A DNA stretch of 64,000 bases. It comes from Trachelipus rathkii. Its lineage: Eukaryota; Arthropoda; Malacostraca; Isopoda; Trachelipodidae. A program made the position numbers and the translations under genes. The stretch spans positions 1 to 64,000 of the forward strand of contig JABUQX010100301.1 in assembly GCA_015478945.1 (NCBI GenBank), written 5' to 3'. The notes under the pieces were generated by a model, which did not search any database, was not told where the DNA came from, and worked only from the letters and a program-made list of their open reading frames with translations. How positions within the stretch are numbered: the first letter of the stretch is position 1; the number at the start of each line of letters is the position of its first letter. This document shows, piece after piece, positions 32,795 through 43,327 of this stretch.

Positions 32795-34915
32795 TTCTTT
32801 CTTCTTCTTACCTTTCCTCTTTGCCCCCAAGATCTGGGGGTAAGGTGCTTGTACAAGCTCGGAAAAGGAAAGCAGTTGGGAGAACATTGACAAACGTCGG
32901 AAAAGAAAGCCCAGGCCTTACCGCCCCCTCAATGTACCATAATGTAGGTGAGAGCGTTCGTCAAGACAGAAAATCCACCTAGAGCATCATGGGACGGCGA
33001 CGGACCCTCACTATGGTTAATCGTCAATGTAAGGGTTCAATTCCCCTGGCCCAGGTGGGCCACAACCATGCCCCCATAACAAAACCCGCATTCTCTCCTA
33101 TCATGCCACACTTTATTCTCGCCTTCTTTGCCAAAACCAACGATTTCTCTCCTTCAGACAGTCTCGTTCACCGACTCAATCCACTTTCTCTTCGGTCTCA
33201 GAGCTTCGGTTTCCCAACACACTCACACTATACATCCGCTTAACCAACCGGCTATCATTCATCCCCTTTCCACATGGACCAAACCTTCTCATCAACTACT
33301 TTTCATATTCTCTCATTTACCCCCTTTCTTCACAGCCACACACTCTCTTAATACGTCATTCCTTCTCTTTATCATCTCTCACACCAAGCACACCCCTAAG
33401 CATTGTCCACTGGAACACTTTTTAGCTTAGATCTATACTTCTTATGCCAGGACCATTAGTCTCACCTTAACACATACAATAAACTAGGTAACAACATAAC
33501 CGGCATGTAGACCCGTTAGCACACTCAAGACTATAGTCCCTTTGCATTCACCCAGGATTTTTACTTTCACCAGCCACCTTCCTGCCATTCACACTTTCCT
33601 ACTACACATCTGCTCATCATCCGTTCCCCTTCTCATCCAAACATATACCCCTAAATATTTAAACTCAGACACTTGTTCTAGCTGCGCACCATCTAACATA
33701 ACTTACACTGAAGGAGTGTCCTCACTCACCAACCATAACCTTACTCTGATCTACGTTTTTCTTTCAAGCCCCTCCTTTCACACACCCTGCCAAATCTCTC
33801 TATCAATCCTCTCAAACTCTCTTTTCAGATTCGCCACACAGAACCAAATCATCCGGATATAATAGGTAGGGCACCCTCCACTCAACTCCATTCTCCACCA
33901 TTCTAACACCATTTCCTGCCATCCCAACCTCAAATTCTTTCATAACCCCATCCAGATACAAATTGAATAACAAGGAGACATAACACACCCTGTCTTACTC
34001 CGCTATTAATTCTAAACCAATCACTATTGACACCATTTATTCTTACCACGCTTCACTATTCGTCATAACATACTTTTGATTCCATTCATTAAAGAATCCT
34101 ACCACCAACACCACATATATCACTAACACCTGCCAAACGCTTCCCTATTAACATCTATCATCGCCTGTTGCAATCCATAAAACCTAAATACATTTATTCT
34201 TCTTCTCTCTAATTTGGTCAATCACTTGCTTCAATGTAAAGACTTGATCCACACATCCTCTACCGCTTTTAAACGCACCTTGTTTTTCACCAATCAGTCC
34301 TTCACTCACTCGACGCACTCTTTCGACCAAAATACCAGCATATATCTCCCTTACAACACTCAATAAACTAATTCCCCTATAATTCCTACAGTTCCCCTTA
34401 TTTCCCTTACCCTTATACAAGGGTACTATTACTGCTCTCCTCCAATCCCTCGGAACTATACCCTCCATAAACGCTTTGTTACACAACTTCCAAATCCAAT
34501 CAATCACCTCTCGCCTCCGTTCTTGATCATTTCACCAGTAATTTCATCTCTACCTGCGAATTTACCATTCTTTAACTTTCTCATTCTAACCATTACTCCT
34601 CCTTACTAAAGACCTCATCCCCAAAATACCTATTCCTTCTTGCACCATTAAACCCCACACACATTCACTATCACCTCTTCATTATTGCCAATATTATACA
34701 GATTTTCGAGGTTTTCTTTCCATAACTCCCCTCACATCCATTTCATCAGTTACAAAAGCACCATCCCTATTCATTATTCAAAGCAGATTCCCCTTATTCT
34801 CATTCTTAACCTTTCGCGCTTCCCTCCAGAAGAGCTAGCTTCCTATTCCCTTGTAAATCCACATTCATCCTCCTTCCAAACTGTTCATTTACCTGCTTTT
34901 TTTTTTATACGTATA
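32795..34915 (-). mobile_element. LINE fragment C: longest copy, most of a reverse transcriptase plus 3' UTR
   Basis: Minus strand, about 2.1 kb. The best open segment (34,507-34,184) reads IDWIWKLCNKAFMEGIVPRD, then WRRAVIVPLYKGKGNKGNCR, NYRGISLLSVV and GAFKSGRGCVDQVFTLKQV. These are reverse-transcriptase fingers and palm blocks of a non-LTR element. Upstream at 34.5-34.6 kb is KLKNGKFAGRDEITGEMIKN. Downstream are GVRQG, LFNLYLDGVMKEFEVGMAGN and a palm catalytic block reading YPDD (33,848-33,859), where YADD is expected. The thumb, the ETNGP (SETMVW-like) block and a 3' UTR follow, ending in an AAGAAGAAAGAAAG tail near 32,795. An RTE-like affinity is inferred. Plus-strand open frames between 33.0 and 34.9 kb are antisense shadows. 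Several frameshifts show it is inactive. Confidence 0.9.
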
Positions 34916-35014
34916 TAATATATATATATATACTATATATCATATATATATATATATTATATTATATATATATATATGATATATATATATATATATATTA
35001 GTATATATATAGGT
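34908..35014. repeat. (TA)n array
   Basis: TA array at the 5' truncation point of LINE fragment C. Confidence 0.92.
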
Positions 35015-35261
35015 ACCGTAAAATGGGGAAAAATCGTCAAAAATCGCCGTTTTTTTTTTAATGAATCATGAAAAATCGAAAATTCTTTAAAGTTACATCT
35101 TTACTTAATAGTTTTTCTCACATTTGGAGTTTCCTTAATGTTATAGAATAATGAAAATATAAAAAAATATTGAATAAATATGGGTAAATATTTTTTAAAA
35201 AATTCCATTTTCAAAAAATGAATCGGGAAAAAACCGGTCAGTGGCGTCGGGGAGAAACGGT

Positions 35262-36266
35262 CATTAAATATTATTAGCGTCTGTGTTTTTCCAAACTAAT
35301 TTTAATTATAATTTTAAATTTTAAGTAAATTTTAATAATGTTATAGTATTAATTTGGATAGAAAAAACACAAGTCTAAGTTATTATTTTTATTGACATTT
35401 CCAAACGTGAATTTTTTCCAAAATTATGAATTTTATTTTCATGGTTTTTATATATAAAAATTGAAAAAAAAAAGAATTATGACAATAAATTAAATTAATT
35501 TCTAATAATGAATAATAATAATATTTACCACCTTTAACAAATAGTACTTTATATTACAGTATGGCCTACGATCATGCTATTTTCAGACACAAACTTAAAA
35601 ATTTTTTTTTTGGCATTTGAATGGCGTATTCTTAAAAACAAGCAGAATACCAAAGTCATATTGCAGGTAAGGAACATCTATAGGTAGTTAGTGATGTGTG
35701 AAATTTCAGATTTTTAGCCACGTACCCATCAGAGATATAAGGTTCAAAGTTAACCGATTTTTCCGAAAATTTGATTTTGTACACCTGTAAATTTTTTTTT
35801 AAAAATATTTTACAAACTTCAAATAAGATTAAGGTTAAACCATACTTCAATGTATCATCACACAAAATTTATATCGTTAAATTATTTCCTTTTTTAATAA
35901 TACACCCACGGAAAAGGAAATTTCTTCGATTGTAACACAATTTTCGATCCATGTCATGGTGAAATATTATTTTCCCAAAAAAAACAGGAAAGCCAAATGA
36001 CCTTAAAGTATTCCTAACAATCACTCTCTATGAAATTTGGTATAAGAATTACCAATATGGAGATATAACTTAAAATGTTACCTCTATTAAGTTATAAATT
36101 TTGCTCCACCTGGTCAAACATTTTGGCTCACCCTGTCACAACCAGAGTAAATCTACAAAAACGAATGGTGGTTTTGAACTTTCCAGGGATAACATTACCG
36201 CCATGCAAATATAAAAGTTTTCAAAAATTATCGAGGCGGCCATCAGCGGTACGAAAAAAATGGATT
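35262..36266 (-). repeat. Right arm of the inverted repeat
   Basis: This is the reverse-complement counterpart of 31,239-32,410. Its outer end abuts the TA array at 36,272. Its inner side continues for about 230 bases (35,030-35,260: ACCGTAAAATGGGGAAAAAT and following) that have no match beside the left arm, so this copy is longer or the left one is truncated. The two arms enclose 2.85 kb with two TA arrays and LINE fragment C. Confidence 0.85.
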
Positions 36267-36271
36267 GGACC

Positions 36272-36712
36272 CATATATATATATATATTATACTATATAT
36301 ATTATATATATAATATATATAGATATAATATATTATTTATATATTACTATATATATATATATATTATATATATATAAAATAATATATATATATATTATAT
36401 TATTATAATATATTATAATAATATATAATATATATATATTATATTTATATATAATATATATATATCATTATAATATATTATTATATATATATTATATATT
36501 ATATATATGTATTATATAATATTATATATATATATATTATACTATATTATATATATATATATATATATAATATATATAAATATATATTATATTATATATA
36601 TATATATAATAAATATAATATATTATTATATATATAATATATATATATTATAATATATATATACTGGAAAACTATTATATTATATATTTTATATATATAT
36701 ATATATAATGAT
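36272..36712. repeat. (TA)n array
   Basis: Long TA array abutting the outer end of the right inverted-repeat arm. Confidence 0.94.
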
Positions 36713-37587
36713 CTTTAAAAAAAAAATAATTGAATTTAACCTGTTCTTCGCAGTGTCAAGGCAGATTTTATAAAAAGTTGGTGTATTTGGAAGTCTAAAA
36801 CAGGAGTGAATGTTTTGCTCAGTATCCATGAAAAAATTGAGAAGAGGCTCGGTCTTGAGAGTTCATAATCAACTAGGATCAGATTACCTTATATTCCACA
36901 TAAGTTACAACTTGATATACAGAAACTATTGTCAAGCCTAACTATTTGCACAAAATATGAAAAAATTTGGTAGCCACAGAAAGTGTTGAACATAAGAAAA
37001 AGTTAGGGAGTTCTAGAGAACGTCAGCTGAAAATGTCGACAAGTGTATGCCATTTCCCTTCACACATCCTGTAAGTCACATAAAATAGCAGTAAGTATAA
37101 TTGTTCACAAAGTGCTTTAGCGAAAGTTTATAAATGTGTCCTTACAAAACCTATATCCCAGTAAGAAAGAAATCACATAAAAATGAGTTGTTGCTAGTAT
37201 CGAGATTGAAGCTACTATGCTGGAATTTGCGAAACTACTCCTTAAAAATTAACATTTCTGATTAGGTAACTTTCATTTGTCAAGTAAAGCAGATAAAAAA
37301 AAATAAAATACTTTAGGTCGGGGAGAAATTCTATTCAACAACGTGAAACCACAGTCGAGTCCAAAGTTAAATGTGTTGTGATGTAATATGAGCAAACAAT
37401 CTATTTTTTTCCATGAAATGAACCAACAGTGAATTGTAACATTTACTTTAACACTTTAGAAAACACAGCATCTTCAGTTAGGAAGATTGATAATAATATC
37501 ACTTTTACTCTTTCTGAAGCATTATGGCTTCCTGAAACATAGGATTTAGTCACTCATGATTTTCCTGAATTTAAAATTTTCAAATTA

Positions 37588-37722
37588 ATAGATTGTCTGT
37601 GATGGCCCAATCTTAGAGGCGTGTTAGGTGTAAGAAGAATTGATAAAATGAGGAATGAACGCATTAGAGAGTTGCGTGGTGTGAAGAAAGCCGTAAACGA
37701 GAGAATAAAAGAGAGTACATTA
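37588..37722 (+). mobile_element. LINE fragment G: 135-base internal piece
   Basis: The plus strand has one clean run, RGVLGVRRIDKMRNERIREL then RGVKKAVNERIKESTL, which is the segment after the VW block in the same LINE family (fragment C reads RGVLGVRDDKEKE at this point). Homology stops abruptly on both sides. It lies in the first CAND1 intron between a unique stretch and exon 1. It is the best-preserved coding scrap of the family in the window, and its short length makes a tail-less internal fragment likely. Confidence 0.8.
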
Positions 37723-38115
37723 TATCCTTTTTCATTGTGTGGGGTTTCTGCAAAAGATCACTTACAACTTGTTTTATAGACTTGAAAGACTTAAAAGTGA
37801 GAATATTTGCGGCATATTCAGAAGTTGATGATAGGCTGAGAAATACATAGCATACGTACAAGAAAAAATGTACAAGAAATTTTTTTAGAGGCAATCTTTA
37901 AAAGGCTCATATGGAATGTTACTGTTTATATCTGCCTACATCATAAAATTATGTTAGTAAATAAATTTTCAATAAGAAATTGAAGTTGTAAAAATATATA
38001 CAAATTACCATTTGAGATCTAAGCCATAAATAAAGCCAGTGTTTTCAAATATCCGATGATGAAACAATAAGTAAAAATTAGCAAGAAAGAACAAATAAAA
38101 TTAAATAAGAAAAAC

Positions 38116-38280
38116 CTGTAGGTGATCTCCGAGGTGTGTTATGATTTGTCCCATAGTTGAAATTGCCCTCTCTTTAACTTCTTGATCAAGATCGGCTGCT
38201 TTTAATCTCGCAAGTGTGCAATGGTACAAATCTCCCGTATAGACAGTGAAATTCAAAAAATAAAGTAGTTGTTGCATCCG
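38116..38280 (-). CDS. CAND1: CAND1 exon (central HEAT repeats), first of three seen
   Basis: Read on minus, this stretch encodes [20 protein letters not shown] followed by [19 protein letters not shown], which matches the very conserved centre of CAND1. The animal protein has about 1230 residues and reads close to DLFTCTIKRLKAADIDQEVK here. CAND1 is an all-HEAT-repeat protein that binds unneddylated cullin-RBX1 and exchanges substrate receptors of SCF-type ubiquitin ligases, in cytosol and nucleus. The donor is seen as CTACAG|GTTTTT, with exon end at 38,116 and intron phase 0. The 5' edge is less certain: CTACAG|CGG gives 38,280, but homology is only clear from about 38,240. There are no stops or frameshifts. 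The next exon in gene order lies 7.9 kb away at 30,243. Being a multi-exon copy argues against a retrocopy. CAND2 is an alternative only in vertebrates. Confidence 0.9.
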
Positions 38281-38457
38281 CTGTAGCAAAAGTGTTCCGT
38301 AGAAAAATAGAGTATTCCTTCCTTTTCACTTCCTTTTACTTTATCAGGCACAGAAAAATATTAGCAAAAACACACACATACACAAACACATTGGACATAA
38401 ATGTTAATATTACCACAAATGTTAGCAATTTAATTTTTATTCTCTAAAAATTATATA

Positions 38458-38640
38458 GTGATTCATCTTCTTCTTCATGTCTACCTTTTTCTCCCCAGAC
38501 GTGGGGTAGGTGCGTTACGGATGCAAATTTTTTTTCCGGTCTCTACTCGCGCGCCCATTATTTTAAATGTACCCCGCTCCGACTCTGGAGTATTTTTAAA
38601 ATTGTTTCGGCTTCCAGCTCCTAGTTATTGAATTTCCTTC
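38458..38640 (-). mobile_element. LINE fragment F: diverged 3' terminus
   Basis: On minus the end reads TAACGCACCTACCCCACGTC, then TGGGGAGAAA and an AAGAAGAAGATGA tail. This matches the terminal block and AAG-rich tail of fragments C and E. The inner part has drifted, and only the last ~180 bases can be supported. It lies about 180 bases beyond the first CAND1 exon seen, probably in the preceding intron. Confidence 0.55.
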
Positions 38641-38649
38641 TCCATGTTG

Positions 38650-41600
38650 CACTTGTTGAAATCATTAATTGAGTCATTGACACATATATATTTATATGGT
38701 TATGATGAATTGAATGAGTTTTTTATATTGAAGCCTCATATTCATTAAATCTGAATTTAATTGGCTTAAAAATATTTTCGCTGGAAAGATAATATTATTT
38801 TATAAGAAGAATATATTAGATAAAGATAAAAGTTCACTCACTATTTTCACGATTCATTGCCGTAAATTTTAAATATATATAATTTCCTCTTTAAACTGCA
38901 CAATTTACGCCGCATAATTCTATATTCTTCTAGATAATATAGAAAAAGGTGGTATTTTTCTTCTTTTTTCTGTTCTTATGTATTTATGACATATGATGTA
39001 GCCAAAAGATTTAATATTTCTATGTGCTTCATACTATATAAATGTGTATAATATATATTCCTCTTATGAATTTATGAGCTCTGCCTTGACAATAAATTAA
39101 TTTTAATTCAAAGCTGGATTTTTTTTTATTAAATAGTATATATAACATAAAAAATCGATCGATTATAATTCACACTCTTCCTAAATTTTAATAAATTTTG
39201 TCTTTTTGAAACTGGTAGAGGCAAATTCATTTTGCATAAGATGTAGTTAAATTCAAAAACATTGTTTTTCTCAAACTTCACATCTTGTGCCATATTATCA
39301 GAGACATAAAACTCTCCTTTAAGAATAATGTCCTTCTGATATTTCTGACTTTTATTGTCATTTTAAGAGGTGCAGAGAAAGTATCGCTGTATAAGTCAAT
39401 TCACTCACTAGTTACCTGAACTAGATGAAGAGCCAAAGCATTGAGTAATATTAGTTGAAGCACTATGCTTTGCCAAAAATTTTCATAAAGGATATAAGCC
39501 TTAGCACATATTGTGAATCTTAATAACTGTATACTTGGTACTTCTCCTTATGGTGACAGATTTCATTATTTGTATCAATAATTCTTATATTAATTGCCTG
39601 TTATGGATACATTGACTCATACTTTTAGTATGTATTTATCCAATGAAAGTATATAGTTAGAATTTATTTATTTTTACTTTTATATTTTTTATAAATATAA
39701 TTGAATTATTTGATAATTTTTATTTCTACTAAAGTGCATTTATTTCTGTATACATGTCCATAGTTATTGTGTGTGTTGACTCACCTATTGGTTGATACAA
39801 TTTTATGTACTTTTATCACTTTTTATCCTAAAATATTACTGAGTATACAATGAGATATATATACCTACAAAAATGGAAGGATTTCTATGGATAAAACTGG
39901 TGGAAACTAAATCTGGGACTTTGAAACGATCTATTAGATTTTATCTGAGTTTTCGATGAGCGTCGGTTTCATGGCATTAAAGTTATTAGGAGTGGGTATT
40001 ATACCAAGATAAAAATCAAATTTACCTAAGGTTAGTTTTCTATAAATATTGATTAAAGTCCGTATCTGATTTAGATTTCATGTTAGAATTTTCTCTGCTC
40101 TCTGGACAAAAGTTACTAATATTATAATAGATTTATAATCTGTTGAAGTGCCCGAGTAGTTTATGTTAAAGATTGCACTGATACTTATATAATCGTAGAG
40201 ACCAGATTGTGGAGTTAGCGACTACCACAATCGGAATACGCACCTAAACCCATAAAGAGAATAATTTGAGTGATTTATTTATCAATGCTCTTCTACATTT
40301 CTTAGTTTTTTAAATTCCCTTTCTCTAACATGGATTTTTATATTAGATACTAATACAAATTGTAGTCACTGCTTAATAAAACAATCTGCTCATATTCTCC
40401 CTTTAATAGTAAATATAATAAAAGATTTGCCTTAAATCGCATTTCTTCATACACAGAATTATTCTTCTCTTTTGAGTAATATCTGTGACTTATATATTTT
40501 GTGATAATTTTCTTGGTAATATAGAAGTTGCAGTGAATCAGAAAGAGTTATAAATTCATAATGTGAAAATTATTAATATAAAATTATACGGTCGTAAGTT
40601 TACGAACGAAAGGTTTTGGTTTATGACTCTGACAACTTGAGTGACTGATGTGGGAGCAGTACATATAAAAAGTGTTGTCGTCGATATCTTGAGAAATCAT
40701 CAGATAGCCTTTCATTTAACGTATGAGTTGATAATATGTCTTTTAATGGACCTGTGGCCGCCCATAGGTAAGGCTTGCATGTAGCTATAAGGACATGTGT
40801 AATGGCTCGTGCACATTTTATCTCGTTGGTCATGACTATGACCTTCTTTTGGAGTATTGTGCACATTCTGCAACCTCTTTTTGTCAACAAGGCTTTTGAC
40901 GCTCTGTTTATAGAAACTTCTGAGTGTATACCATTTGTCATGAGCGGTGGGTAATATGCGGCAAGATTGATACGCAATATTTAGATAATTTTCCGTAGAT
41001 TCTTGCTCCTTCTTTTGTGCATATTCTATTTATGAACGTGTGTTTCTTCTGGAGAATGGACATTTATGTGAATCGCTACGAGTGATGTCGACAGTTTGGA
41101 TATAATGTTCACTCTAATGATACACGTCTCTCTTTACTATCTGCTAACCTGTAAGTAATGAACTCCAAATCTATTCTCCTATTGTTCTTAGGGCAATTGG
41201 TAGAAAACAGTTCATCAGGCTTATCAGCTTTAAGATTATATTGTGTGTATAAGTTTGACAATCTATTGATTTAAAAAGTTTGATGAGACAATAGGTTAAA
41301 TTAATAAAGAGCCGTACGTAACATACTAACTTAGAGCATTGGTAAATTGTGACATCCTAAAATTGTTGGATTCTCGTACTTAGACACTATTCTCTAAATG
41401 GAACACATTCTGAGTATCATACATAAATTACCCAGCCTTCCTTTGTTATTCTCACAGATCTCTCTCTCTTGTCCGATTTAATTATTTCAGTTTTTTTCAA
41501 ATCGTAGTGATTTCAGTTGTTGTTTTAGAGATGCGTTAGAAAGAGTATATATAACTTAGTGTATGAGTATATAGTAATAGTCTATTGATTCATATATATT

Positions 41601-43200
41601 TTCTCTAGTATAATAAAAGTCTAATACAATAAGTGTCTCGTGGGAGCGATAATATAACTTTGTGTCTTATAATAGATATATACCAGTAAGTTGGCATATT
41701 TGTGCAGTGTAAATACCTCGTGTATTCTGTGGGTGTGATTTTATTATGTATATAACCGAAATCAATTGGGTATGGGTTCTTAAGCTATCTACCGTGTTAT
41801 GCCCTACAACAGTAGTGGTTAAAGTTTTAATCTTTAGCATATACACATATTAACCATTACTAGGACCGCTTTGTGAAGCCCATCGATTCCTCATTGTGTC
41901 AATATGGGACACCACTCACTCTCTCGAATTCGTATATATATAACTTAGTTCTTTCTCAACGAAGCGTGCTTTTGATTTTAATATCCAAATAGTTAATAAT
42001 ATTATTAATATAAAAGTATTTATATTAAATTTTTGTAATTATTATGTTTTAGTGAACTGGATTTGGGGGGAACAAATGTAAAGGGCTAATTAAGTATTGT
42101 AATGTTAAATGGAATGATAATGACTAATGATTATTATTTCATCTTCCCGGGATCTAAAGGGAGCTTCCAGTTTGCGATCACACCAAAGAAGTATCCTCCA
42201 CATTAGTGCTTTATATCTCACTAAGAGGCTCTTGACCTAAATAGTGAGGAATAAAAGAAAAAAGAAAGATAAATAAAATAGATATATCGTATTATTAATA
42301 AAAATAGATAAAAAATAAAATAACAATAATATATATTTGTCTCAAATATATATATATAAATTATCCTTATTTATACTTTCTTAAATAAGCTAATGCTATA
42401 ACGCTTTGACTTTACAATGCCATAATAGTCGTTAGCGCACGTGTTGTTCAATCATCAGGCAGGCTATTTGGGAGTAATATTATAGGTGTTCTTCGGTCAT
42501 GCCTCTCAGTTAGGTGCATTAATGATTATGCACTGCAAATGTGGTAAAGCTGTTTGACGCTTCCTGGTGGTATGAAGATTAAAGACATTAAAATTACAAA
42601 TAATATGGAAAAAAACAAATAAAGTAAGTAATCAAAATATCGCAATTTAAAATTGAGATACAAACTCATCGAAATCGCACACAAACAATTGTAAAAGTGA
42701 GGGAATAGAAAAAGAGATACCCGTTAAAGCAAACCGATAGCTGCCAATCTCTACGCAAGTTTCTTGAGAATAAACTGCACCAGTTGTTTCGCAAGTGTCG
42801 ATAAGTTGATGAAATACGATTGGTCACCTGGTTCGACAATCTGTCATTGTAGTACCTATAGAAAAGTGTTAGAACATCAACGAGTCACAATAATGATAGA
42901 TTAAAAAAATTAGAAAGTAAAGAATAGTTAATGTCTTTTAACCATGATATAGACCTTTTCAGATATAAGAGCATTAGACCATACAAAAAACGGATGAGAC
43001 TCTTGTACTCAGTTAACTGAGAAGAGAAATAATCACTGAGTGCCATAAGCCCCCAAATTCTTTGAAGCCACCTTAACAATCAAAGTGATATGCGATTTAC
43101 AAAACAAAGCGTTTAGACCAAAAATGTCTAAATTTACCACAAGTAAGACCTGGTTAGAAAAGAGTACAAGGAATGGATACAGGAAGTTGGGAGTAATATA
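38650..43200. other. AT-rich sequence with no gene assigned
   Basis: There are no long simple repeats. The longest frame is 118 codons on minus (40,977-40,621), cysteine-containing and unrecognised. It was searched by eye for upstream CAND1 exons without success. Confidence 0.4.
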
Positions 43201-43202
43201 TC

Positions 43203-43327
43203 TGAGAGAAAAGAGAAGAGAGAGAGAGAGAGTGTAAGAACAAGAGAGAGAGGGAGAGGAGAAGGAGAGAAGAGAGAGAGAGAGAGAGAGAAGAGAGAAG
43301 AGAGGAGAGAAGAGAGAGAGAGAGAGA
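43203..43327. repeat. (GA)n tract
   Basis: GA-rich low-complexity tract. The S-L-rich minus frames over it are artefacts. Confidence 0.92.

Larger units (their letters stand above)
30244..38115 (-). other. CAND1: CAND1 intron packed with transposon fragments
   Basis: The interval between two consecutive CAND1 exons is 7.87 kb. In gene order it holds a 135-base LINE piece (37.59-37.72 kb, antisense to the gene), a TA array (36.27-36.71), one arm of a long inverted repeat (35.26-36.27), a TA array (34.91-35.01), a 2.1-kb LINE fragment in gene sense (32.8-34.9), a TA array (32.56-32.79), the other inverted-repeat arm (31.24-32.41), a LINE 3' end antisense to the gene (30.46-31.22), and a TA array (30.29-30.43). 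The unique parts, 36.72-37.58 and 37.73-38.11 kb, show nothing else recognisable. Confidence 0.75.

Noticed and set aside
32989..34918. Plus-strand frames of 77-106 codons
   Set aside because: Antisense of the minus-strand LINE fragment C, whose reverse-transcriptase motifs are on the other strand.
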